From a candidate division WWE3 bacterium (lineage in GTDB: Bacteria > Patescibacteriota > 4484-211 > JAGQKX01), in contig JAGQKX010000040.1 in NCBI GenBank assembly GCA_020429905.1, forward strand, positions 1 through 6,365: a stretch of DNA of 6,365 nucleotides, in the 5' to 3' direction. How positions within the stretch are numbered: position 1 is the first letter of the stretch; each line of letters begins with the position of its first letter. The translations under genes and the position numbers were made by a program. Below the pieces are notes generated by a model, which made no database searches, was not told the origin of the DNA, and saw nothing but the letters and a program-made list of their open reading frames with translations. Positions 1 to 5,225 of this stretch are shown here, in pieces.

Positions 1-312
1 GAGAGGGTCAGCGAACCCAAAATGGTGATCATAAATTTCGATAACCCTCTCTGGATCGACGGCTTTAGCAATGTGGTCGGGTTCTGACACATCCATAACC
101 ACAAATGTATCCCCTTCCTGAGGTTCGTACGTGTCAGAAAAGGTAAAGTTCCATGATTTTACCGTCTCTGTATTACTATGGTTAAGTTTGCCGGGGAGAT
201 AGATACAGTATTCTTTGCTTTCAATTTTTAATAGTTCGGCGTAAGCTACCACACACGCAAGGGCATCGATATCGGTAAATACTTCACCTGAAGTGATTAC
301 AATTCGGTTCAT
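1..312 (-). CDS. DHH-family phosphoesterase, N-terminal part (3' end outside window)
   Basis: The 104 N-terminal residues of a DHH-superfamily protein are visible, reading leftward off the window edge. The family contains Mn-dependent hydrolases such as family II pyrophosphatase, nanoRNase/pAp phosphatase and exopolyphosphatase, all cytosolic. Three family motifs are in order: a DxDA motif (FTDIDALAC, D14 and D16), an aspartate after a hydrophobic strand (VVMDVSEPD, D74), and the signature IYDHHFG (D95, H96, H97). The usual motif I is HxxxDxDA; here the histidine position holds E10, so metal binding may differ. The C-terminal DHHA1/DHHA2 domain that would separate subfamilies is not in the window, so the substrate cannot be named. 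The start is the ATG at 312, with TATAAT six bases upstream and no Shine-Dalgarno sequence. The gene is divergent from the methyltransferase gene. Family assignment is firm; function is open. Confidence 0.85.
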   Translation of the reverse strand, partial: MNRIVITSGEVFTDIDALACVVAYAELLKIESKEYCIYLPGKLNHSNTETVKSWNFTFSDTYEPQEGDTFVVMDVSEPDHIAKAVDPERVIEIYDHHFGFADPL

Positions 313-318
313 AGGAGT

Positions 319-347
319 ATTATATAGAAGCACCTCGGCTGATACAA
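319..347 (-). promoter_or_regulatory. Promoter of the DHH gene, leaderless layout
   Basis: On the minus strand a perfect TATAAT (319-324) lies six bases before the ATG at 312. A weak -35 (TTGTAT, 342-347) stands 17 bases further upstream. Transcription would begin at or very near the A of the ATG. The bases between the -10 and the start (ACTCCT) are not a ribosome binding site. This is the clearest leaderless arrangement in the window. Confidence 0.6.
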
Positions 348-369
348 AAGATGGTATTGGGTTTTTATT

Positions 370-398
370 TTGACCCGAGTTACAGACGGGAATATTTG
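370..398 (+). promoter_or_regulatory. Possible promoter of the methyltransferase gene
   Basis: TTGACC (370-375) matches the -35 consensus at five of six positions. It is followed after 17 bases by TATTTG (393-398), a poor -10. Transcription from here would give a leader of about 60 bases carrying the Shine-Dalgarno-like AGAAGG. An alternative is an extended -10 (TGT then AGTAAT, 434-442), but its start point would fall on the Shine-Dalgarno sequence. Weak support. Confidence 0.3.
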
Positions 399-448
399 AG
401 TAGCATGGAATTCACTTTTCACCACGCGCGCAGTGTAGTAATGAGTAA

Positions 449-454
449 AGAAGG
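449..454 (+). promoter_or_regulatory. Shine-Dalgarno-like site of the methyltransferase gene
   Basis: AGAAGG ends 11 bases before the ATG at 466. The spacing is slightly long, but this is the best Shine-Dalgarno match at any start in the window. No -10-like hexamer sits 6-7 bases before this ATG, so this gene probably has a leader, unlike several of its neighbours. Confidence 0.4.
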
Positions 455-465
455 TTAAACACACT

Positions 466-1089
466 ATGGATTCAGCTAAAAAAATCACTATTGATGCATA
501 TAACAAATCAGCAAAAGATTGGGCGGCTTCACATGCTGCACAGGGGTTTTGGCAGGATGAAATGGGAATTTTTCACACGCTCTTACCGGCAGGGAAAATA
601 TTAGAGATCGGTTGTGGAGGTGGTCGGGATGCACAAGAACTAATTGCGCTCGGGTACGAATATGTCGGTACTGATCCTGCAGAAAATTTTATTACCGTTG
701 CCCAAGAAAAAAATCCATCGGGTATTTTTGAAGTCAAAAGTGCCTCCGAGCTTGATTATCCAGCTGAGAGTTTTGATGGATTTTGGGCTTCAGCGGTGCT
801 GTTACATATTCCTAAAGATGAAATTAGTACTGTGCTCGAATCATTGCATTCACTACTAAAACCAGGCGGTGTTGGTTTTATTGCGATCAAAGAAGGCAAT
901 GGGGAAACACTGATTACCGAGACGAGTAGCGATGGAAATGAATATGAGCGATTTTGGGCGTTTTATTCTGACGATGAATTCCGCGAGCTATTAGGCCAGG
1001 TTCACTTCTCAGTCGTACAGTTCATATATAAACCCATGTCTGAGCGCACCCGTTGGTTGATTTACTTTGTCGAAAAACAACAAACTTAA
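466..1089 (+). CDS. Class I SAM-dependent methyltransferase
   Basis: This 207-residue cytosolic protein has the Rossmann-like fold of small-molecule or protein methyltransferases (Methyltransf_11/25 type). Motif I, which binds S-adenosylmethionine, is ILEIGCGGGRDA (residues 45-56). The acidic residue that holds the ribose is D70 in VGTDPAENF. The adenine-side segment SASELDYPAESFD is at 92-104, the following strand WASAVLLHIP at 107-116, and the KPGG turn at 132-135. The N-terminus (AYNKSAKDWAASH, 11-23) is typical of stand-alone family members. The length is normal. The ATG at 466 is the first usable start: an in-frame TGA lies at 442-444. Its neighbours are a divergent DHH gene and a separate exported-protein gene downstream, so context does not suggest a substrate. 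The family is certain, the methyl acceptor unknown. Confidence 0.9.
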   Translation: MDSAKKITIDAYNKSAKDWAASHAAQGFWQDEMGIFHTLLPAGKILEIGCGGGRDAQELIALGYEYVGTDPAENFITVAQEKNPSGIFEVKSASELDYPAESFDGFWASAVLLHIPKDEISTVLESLHSLLKPGGVGFIAIKEGNGETLITETSSDGNEYERFWAFYSDDEFRELLGQVHFSVVQFIYKPMSERTRWLIYFVEKQQT

Positions 1090-1156
1090 TCGTACCGATT
1101 ATTTTTGTAGCCGACTTTTCCTACCCACGTCTAATATCTTATAAAGAATTGTTATC

Positions 1157-1185
1157 TTGTATGACATGCAGACAAAGACTACTAT
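1157..1185 (+). promoter_or_regulatory. Possible promoter of the anchored exported-protein gene
   Basis: TTGTAT (1157-1162) and TACTAT (1180-1185) are 17 bases apart. The second lies seven bases before the ATG at 1193, repeating the leaderless spacing seen at other genes, and the -35 is identical to that of the DHH gene. Competing candidates are TATCTT (1153-1158), seven bases before the ATG at 1166, and TATAAA (1140-1145). All are individually weak. Confidence 0.3.
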
Positions 1186-1192
1186 TGATAGT

Positions 1193-1783
1193 ATGAATTC
1201 TCGAGGATTTACGGTCATTGTAGGGGTGGTAATTGTGATGATTGTCATTGTAGGTATCATGGCATTTACCTTTTTCAGTAAATCTGGTCGTTCTAACACG
1301 TCTAACCCTCAGCCAACACCAACATCAGCACCTGAAGATACTGAACAAGATCAGGAAGACGAAGTTCCCGGCACCATTCGAATTGAAGCTAAAGACGGGA
1401 TTTTGACGCAAGTAGATACATACGATACTTCGACCTATTTAGCTGAAACATCAAGAGGGTTTGAAGCATACCTGGCTAATGAAAATGCCCAGATAACAAT
1501 TCCTTTTGTAATCAATAGTGATCAAATAGGTACATATGAGGTTTGGATCTATACCAGTGATGATGGAATATTTGAAAATGGTGATCGCAATGCTACATTC
1601 TTTTTCGATATGTCACAAAAACTGTTATATCAACACAAATCTGAGGATACGCAAGGGATGGTGTGGAAATATATCGGAAATGTTTCTCTAGCTGAAGGCG
1701 ACCATTTTGTTAAAGCAACTAAACGCGAATCTACATACGCGGCATTTTCCTTCACCAGCATCAAACTTATACCTGTTGAATAG
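1193..1783 (+). CDS. Membrane-anchored exported protein, prepilin-like N-terminus and CBM-like domain
   Basis: This protein has 196 residues from the chosen start. A short polar leader (MNSRG) is followed by FTVIVGVVIVMIV and further hydrophobic residues to about 28, a single membrane segment. The Gly-Phe-Thr junction resembles a type IV prepilin cleavage site, but the usual Glu at mature position 5 is Val. A Pro/Thr/Ser and acidic linker (about 32-59, with PQPTPTSAPED and DQEDE) follows. Then comes a beta-rich domain starting IRIEAKDG and continuing through GTYEVWIYTSDDG, WKYIGNVSLAEGDHFV and SFTSIKLIPVE. This pattern resembles carbohydrate-binding, galactose-binding-like beta sandwiches (CBM6/35-like). 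The inferred topology is N-in with the domain outside, perhaps binding glycans. ATG 1193 was chosen for its short prepilin-type leader and promoter spacing; ATG 1166 and TTG 1157 are in-frame alternatives. It ends 20 bases from the convergent SDR gene. No specific family is recognised. Confidence 0.75.
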   Translation: MNSRGFTVIVGVVIVMIVIVGIMAFTFFSKSGRSNTSNPQPTPTSAPEDTEQDQEDEVPGTIRIEAKDGILTQVDTYDTSTYLAETSRGFEAYLANENAQITIPFVINSDQIGTYEVWIYTSDDGIFENGDRNATFFFDMSQKLLYQHKSEDTQGMVWKYIGNVSLAEGDHFVKATKRESTYAAFSFTSIKLIPVE

Positions 1784-1803
1784 GGTTATCGATGAAAATA
1801 GAT

Positions 1804-2463
1804 TTACCAATCTCTAACTGAAGTTCCACGATAAAATTTACCTGTTTCAAACCCTTGGGTTATTAGATCGAAAAGCTCCTGGGCTGGTTCTTCCGGCTTT
1901 CGTGGTGCGTGTGGACCTCCCATGTCGGTTTTGACCCAACCAGGATCAAAGCTACAAACGCTGATATTTTTATCAACAAGCCGTGGATCTTTTGAGAGAT
2001 TAAGGGTGAACATATTGAGTGCTGCTTTGGAAATACGGTATGACGGATCCCCATACGTAAAACTCTGATTCAAAGCGGCCATCTGAGAAGAAATTGAAAT
2101 AATTTTTCCATTTGCATTAATATTTTGATGCACAACTTCGGTTATTTGTATGGTGCCAAATACATTTACCTCAATATCTCTGCGAAGTACCGTAAGATCA
2201 ATCGGGGGTGCACTGTCTTCGTCTAGTCCGATTCCAGCATTATTAATGAGTGCGTCTAGACTGGTTTCGCCGAACTGCTGCTTAAAATTTTCTATGCTTT
2301 CAGCGCTGGCTAGATCGAGTTGGAAGCTGGTGAGTCTATCGTGAGAAAAAGGAACCGAACCAGAAGTAGATGTCCCGTAGACAAGCCAACCGTTATTTAG
2401 AAATGTTTCTGCTGTGGCTCGACCGATACCTCGACTTACTCCGGTGATGAGAATGGTATTCAT
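1804..2463 (-). CDS. Short-chain dehydrogenase/reductase (C-factor-like)
   Basis: This 219-residue cytosolic oxidoreductase has a classical SDR core. The cofactor loop TGVSRGIG is at residues 7-14, D50 in the QLDLAS adenine-pocket motif, NNAG at 74-77, the structural Asn at 100, serines in ISISSQ (125-126) and the catalytic YRISK (Y142, K146). DPGWVKTDMGG near the C-terminus is typical of the C-factor/sniffer-like SDR subgroup. There is no acidic residue after the second strand (YGTSTSG, 29-35), and Arg sits in the glycine loop, so NADP(H) is the likelier cofactor. The protein is shorter than the usual 250 residues, as in this subgroup. The ATG at 2463 has TATAGT seven bases upstream and no Shine-Dalgarno sequence. 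The gene is monocistronic, divergent from the SRPBCC gene and convergent with the exported-protein gene. The substrate cannot be told from sequence. Confidence 0.9.
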   Translation of the reverse strand: MNTILITGVSRGIGRATAETFLNNGWLVYGTSTSGSVPFSHDRLTSFQLDLASAESIENFKQQFGETSLDALINNAGIGLDEDSAPPIDLTVLRRDIEVNVFGTIQITEVVHQNINANGKIISISSQMAALNQSFTYGDPSYRISKAALNMFTLNLSKDPRLVDKNISVCSFDPGWVKTDMGGPHAPRKPEEPAQELFDLITQGFETGKFYRGTSVRDW

Positions 2464-2470
2464 TGGTTAT

Positions 2471-2476
2471 ACTATA
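2471..2476 (-). promoter_or_regulatory. -10 element of the C-factor-like SDR gene
   Basis: TATAGT on the minus strand (five of six consensus positions) ends seven bases before the ATG at 2463, so the transcript would be essentially leaderless. No good -35 is seen at 16-18 bases. It shares a short divergent region with the SRPBCC promoter. Confidence 0.45.
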
Positions 2477-2506
2477 CTACATTTTAAATGCTGCACCGCA
2501 TACTGA

Positions 2507-2536
2507 CTGTCATTCACAAGACTCATGAGATATGAT
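2507..2536 (+). promoter_or_regulatory. Promoter of the SRPBCC gene, fixes the start codon
   Basis: CTGTCA (2507-2512, four of six) and TATGAT (2531-2536, five of six) are separated by 18 bases. The -10 ends six bases before ATG 2543. The longer reading from ATG 2525 would place the -10 inside the coding region, so 2543 is favoured as a leaderless start. Confidence 0.5.
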
Positions 2537-2542
2537 GTAAAC

Positions 2543-2986
2543 ATGCCACGATTACTATTAGAAGGAAGTTGGTTTGTAAACGCTCCACGCGAAAAATTGT
2601 ATGAGATCATGAGTGATTTCGAATCAATGCCAAAAAATTTTCCAACTGTGGCCAAATCAGTCTCTATTCTTTCAAGAGAAGGAAACAATCTGACTATTGA
2701 TGCGGTGGCGCCATTTCTTGGGGTCAATCTTACCGCGCACATGCAGACAGAACTCATCCCGCCGAAAGGATATATTTCTCATAACAATTCCCCTATCACC
2801 AAAGACGGAGTAGAAAAATTTTTGATGGAAGAGGAAAATGGCGGCACTCGGATTACCTATACCTACGATATTGAGGTGCGTAACCCCCTACTCCGAGTTA
2901 TAGCCAAACCGCTGATTGGCGGATTTATGATGTGGCACTGGAAACGTGCCGTGATTGATCGATTAGAAGTACTTGCCTCTCAATAA
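2543..2986 (+). CDS. SRPBCC / polyketide cyclase-like (START-fold) protein
   Basis: This 147-residue cytosolic protein resembles the polyketide_cyc/COQ10 branch of the SRPBCC superfamily, helix-grip proteins with a hydrophobic pocket for lipids or other small hydrophobic ligands. The first strand ends in SWFVNAPREKLYEIMSDFESMPKNFP (about 9-34 in pieces), the characteristic strand-helix opening with 'APxEKLYEIMxDFE'. A repeated beta core follows, including GGTRITYTYDIEV (100-112). It closes with a long amphipathic helix from about 115 to 145 (PLIGGFMMWHWKRAVIDRLEVL) that caps the pocket. No catalytic residue pattern is evident, so a binding role is as likely as an enzymatic one. The start at 2543 is chosen over ATG 2525, six codons upstream, because the -10 element lies between them and the family fold begins right after it. 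Its stop codon abuts the stop of the convergent DfsB-like gene. The ligand is unknown. Confidence 0.82.
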   Translation: MPRLLLEGSWFVNAPREKLYEIMSDFESMPKNFPTVAKSVSILSREGNNLTIDAVAPFLGVNLTAHMQTELIPPKGYISHNNSPITKDGVEKFLMEEENGGTRITYTYDIEVRNPLLRVIAKPLIGGFMMWHWKRAVIDRLEVLASQ

Positions 2987-3430
2987 TTACTTTTTCAGCG
3001 CTTTGTGGAGATCTTTTTCATGCTTTGCCACATGTTTGGCAATTACAGAGACGTAGTCTTTGGGTGGTCGTTTCATCGCCGTCTTGTTGTACGGAATTAG
3101 TGGAATTTTTACTAGAACGATATATTTCTTAAACTTTTGTTGCGCCTTAACTAATCGATTTAAGAGCTCTTCTCGAGAATTCTTTTTGGCGATGGGTGCA
3201 GCAAATTTGTTTTTCTCCGCCGTCCCCTCCATTAATGGTGGGTCTTCATCGTTTGCGAGTGCTTTCAGCACCGTGACATAATATTCGTGCCAGAAAACAA
3301 GATGGGCAATAATTTCTTTGGCACTCCAGCCATCTGCATAAACTTCTTGGGATAACGTCACGTGGTGAGCGGTTTTAATAAACTGCTCAATAGCATCGTC
3401 AAGCTGTTTCAACTCATCATGGAGGTACAT
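2987..3430 (-). CDS. DinB/DfsB-like four-helix-bundle protein (ClbS/DfsB family)
   Basis: This 147-residue, mostly helical cytosolic protein has the N-terminal signature of ClbS/DfsB proteins (DUF1706, within the DinB/YfiT-like fold). A helix from about residue 4 to 22 is followed by DGWSAKEIIAHLVFWHEYY (33-51), with the conserved GWS, H43, W47 and H48. A basic stretch follows (KKNSREELLNRLVKAQQKF, 82-100), and the final helix carries HVAKH (H133, H137) and H142. In DinB-fold enzymes three histidines often bind a metal; here H43, H133 and H137 are plausible ligands, but this is inferred. Characterised relatives such as ClbS protect against a reactive cyclopropane genotoxin; whether this one does anything similar is unknown. 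It is the second gene of an operon: its ATG lies one base after the SDR stop codon, so translation is probably coupled, and there is no Shine-Dalgarno sequence. Confidence 0.78.
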   Translation of the reverse strand: MYLHDELKQLDDAIEQFIKTAHHVTLSQEVYADGWSAKEIIAHLVFWHEYYVTVLKALANDEDPPLMEGTAEKNKFAAPIAKKNSREELLNRLVKAQQKFKKYIVLVKIPLIPYNKTAMKRPPKDYVSVIAKHVAKHEKDLHKALKK

Positions 3431-3431
3431 G

Positions 3432-4238
3432 TTATTTACTCGAGAGAAGCGTTTTCATTTGTTTCGCGATAAGGTTGTTGGCAAATTTGGGGGCGATGCG
3501 GCAGAGAAGGTTCATCATTTTTGAATCATTTCCCACAAACACTTGGTAGCTATTTTTTTCTACGCCAGAAATAATAATCTGAGCTGCTTCTTCTGCAGGT
3601 AAGGCCTTAAACTTACTTTCCGCTTCGCCCATCTCCGGGATCTTCACTCCAGAATTCTGAGTAATGTTGGTGGCGATTGCCCCCGGGAAGACGACGGTCA
3701 CGTGTACAGATGTTTCCGCCAATTCTGCGTAGAGTCCTTCGGTCAGCAATTTAACCGCGGCTTTTGAAGCCCCATACACACTTTGGCCCGGTACCGGCAA
3801 AAATCCACCCATGCTTGAAATATTTACTAAATGAGCTTCTGGACGTTCAAGCAAATGCGGCAAAAAAGTTTTCGTCATGTACAACAATCCATAGAAATTT
3901 ACTTGCATGACTTTATCAATCTGTTCATAGGTCAGTTCATTTACTTTTACAAACGGCTGGATAATCCCGGCGTTATTGATTAAACCGTCAATCTGTCCAT
4001 GAATGTCAAGTATTTCTTGCGGTAGTTGTTCAATCCGAGACTGATCAGTAATGTTTGCCACATGAAGTGAGAGTCTGTCAGAAAATTCGTTGGCTCGTTC
4101 CTGGGTTTCTTTCAAAGATGTTTCATTCAAGTCAATGGCAGCCACACGAGCGCCTTTCTCAAGTAGCGCGAGTGTCAGAGCTCTACCGATTCCGCTTCCA
4201 CCACCGGTGACAATGAATGATTTATTTTCGACTTTCAT
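3432..4238 (-). CDS. Classical short-chain dehydrogenase/reductase, NAD(H)-type
   Basis: This 268-residue cytosolic oxidoreductase has a complete classical SDR motif set. TGGGSGIG lies at 11-18, an acidic D36 after the second strand (AAIDLNE) favours NAD(H), NNAG is at 88-91, and the tetrad is N114, S142 (VNISSMGG), Y155 and K159 (YGASK). The PG motif (FPGAIATNI) is at 184-192. A C-terminal tail of about 70 residues (GVEKNSYQVFVGNDSKMM and a basic end) covers the substrate side. The reading frame extends to a TTG at 4262, but the promoter -10 sits inside that extension. The ATG at 4238, immediately before KVENKSFIVTGG, is therefore the better start and matches the family's usual N-terminus. 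It is the first gene of an operon with the DfsB-like gene and divergent from trhO. The substrate is unknown; the motif set resembles general 'SDR family NAD(P)-dependent oxidoreductase' proteins. Confidence 0.92.
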   Translation of the reverse strand: MKVENKSFIVTGGGSGIGRALTLALLEKGARVAAIDLNETSLKETQERANEFSDRLSLHVANITDQSRIEQLPQEILDIHGQIDGLINNAGIIQPFVKVNELTYEQIDKVMQVNFYGLLYMTKTFLPHLLERPEAHLVNISSMGGFLPVPGQSVYGASKAAVKLLTEGLYAELAETSVHVTVVFPGAIATNITQNSGVKIPEMGEAESKFKALPAEEAAQIIISGVEKNSYQVFVGNDSKMMNLLCRIAPKFANNLIAKQMKTLLSSK

Positions 4239-4250
4239 ACGCTTGTCATT

Positions 4251-4278
4251 ATTATAATCCAAAAATCATGTTTGTCAG
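4251..4278 (-). promoter_or_regulatory. Promoter of the SDR/DfsB-like operon
   Basis: On the minus strand CTGACA (4273-4278, five of six) and a perfect TATAAT (4251-4256) are 16 bases apart, the best promoter in the window. The -10 ends 12 bases before the ATG at 4238, so a transcript would start about six bases before it, leaving almost no leader. It lies inside the TTG-initiated extension of the reading frame, arguing against that start. Confidence 0.65.
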
Positions 4279-4324
4279 TAGAAGATATAGCCAGTTTTTG
4301 TGCACGTATCATAAACCGTATTCG

Positions 4325-4333
4325 TGATAAGAT
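4325..4333 (+). promoter_or_regulatory. Extended -10 promoter of the trhO operon
   Basis: TGA followed by TAAGAT (4325-4333) forms an extended -10 (TGn plus a four-of-six hexamer), six bases before the ATG at 4340. No convincing -35 is present, which an extended -10 can compensate for. The layout again predicts a leaderless mRNA. Confidence 0.45.
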
Positions 4334-4339
4334 ACATCC

Positions 4340-5218
4340 ATGCACGTGCTCTTGTATTACAAATATACAGATATTGAAGATCCTGAAGATCTCAAAGAAA
4401 AACAGAAAATAATTTGCGAACGATTAGGGATCACCGGACGTATTTTGATTGCCGAGGAAGGTATTAATGGTACGGTTGGCGGAACATTTGAAGCGCTTGA
4501 TCAATACATGTCAGAGACCATGTGCTATCCAGGTTTATCGGATATTGAATGGAAGATTTCAGAAGGAAATGATCAGACCTTTCCCAAATTACGCGTTGTC
4601 GTTCGTCCAGAAGTCGTTACACTTGGTCTAAAAGAACGGGGTAAAGATGTGAGCCTAAAACATAAAGCCCACTATATCGAACCAGATGAATTATTACGTC
4701 TCTATGAGTCTGGCGAAGAGTTTACGATTATTGACGCTCGGAACGAGTACGAAGGCCGGATTGGTAAATTCAAAGACGCCATCGTGCCGGATATTGATAA
4801 TTTCCGAGAATTTCCGGAGTTTGTGGCCTCAATTGAACATCTCAAAAATAAACCAGTGGTGACCTACTGCACAGGTGGAATTCGTTGCGAAAAAGCATCA
4901 AGTTACCTTAAAGAACAGGGATTCACCGATGTGCGTCAGTTACATGGAGGGATTCATCGTTACGCCGATACCACAGGAGGAAAATATTTTGACGGTGAAA
5001 TGTATGTCTTTGATGGCAGAGTTCATGTACCCGTAAATCAGGTAAACCCGACAGTGATCAGCGAATGTCATCACTGTGGAACCAAAGTTGCTCGCTATGT
5101 TAATTGCTGTAATGCCAAATGTAATCTTCAGTTTATCTGTTGTGAATCATGTGAAACAGAATATGGGAGTGGTTGTTCACGAGAGTGCCAAAAGAATTCT
5201 CGATTTTTAACCGCCTGA
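4340..5218 (+). CDS. trhO: tRNA uridine(34) hydroxylase TrhO (rhodanese-domain, UPF0176)
   Basis: TrhO (formerly YceA) hydroxylates U34 in the wobble position of certain tRNAs, an oxygen-dependent step toward 5-carboxymethoxyuridine-type modifications that broaden decoding. The 292-residue protein shows the family architecture. The N-terminal acylphosphatase-like domain contains GRILIAEEGINGTVGG (33-48) and FPKLRVVVRPEVVTLG (81-96). A rhodanese domain follows (IIDARNEYEGRIGKF, 130-144) with the active-site loop YCTGGIRCEKA (C177, second Cys C183). LHGGIHRY (201-208) and YVFDGRVHVPV (222-232) follow. The C-terminus is cysteine-rich (C243, C246, C256, C257, C261, C267, C268, C271, C279, C283), probably binding zinc. 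The ATG at 4340 is preceded by an extended -10 and no Shine-Dalgarno sequence. The ATP-grasp gene follows seven bases after the stop and is probably co-transcribed. Length and motifs are all standard; assignment is secure. Confidence 0.95.
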   Translation: MHVLLYYKYTDIEDPEDLKEKQKIICERLGITGRILIAEEGINGTVGGTFEALDQYMSETMCYPGLSDIEWKISEGNDQTFPKLRVVVRPEVVTLGLKERGKDVSLKHKAHYIEPDELLRLYESGEEFTIIDARNEYEGRIGKFKDAIVPDIDNFREFPEFVASIEHLKNKPVVTYCTGGIRCEKASSYLKEQGFTDVRQLHGGIHRYADTTGGKYFDGEMYVFDGRVHVPVNQVNPTVISECHHCGTKVARYVNCCNAKCNLQFICCESCETEYGSGCSRECQKNSRFLTA

Positions 5219-5225
5219 TTTTTTA

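Noticed and set aside
309..506. A 65-codon minus-strand open frame covering the intergenic region left of the methyltransferase gene
   Set aside because: It overlaps both the methyltransferase start and the divergent promoters, has no recognisable domain, and its reading is a hydrophobic low-information sequence, so it is taken as chance.
1157..1192. Upstream TTG (1157) and ATG (1166) starts for the anchored exported protein
   Set aside because: They are in frame and possible, but 1193 gives a short prepilin-type leader and has the better-spaced -35/-10 pair; the choice is only moderately secure.
1784..1803. Possible bidirectional terminator between the exported-protein and SDR genes
   Set aside because: The 20-base gap (GGTTATCGATG...) has no usable inverted repeat beyond a short ATCGAT and no T-tract.
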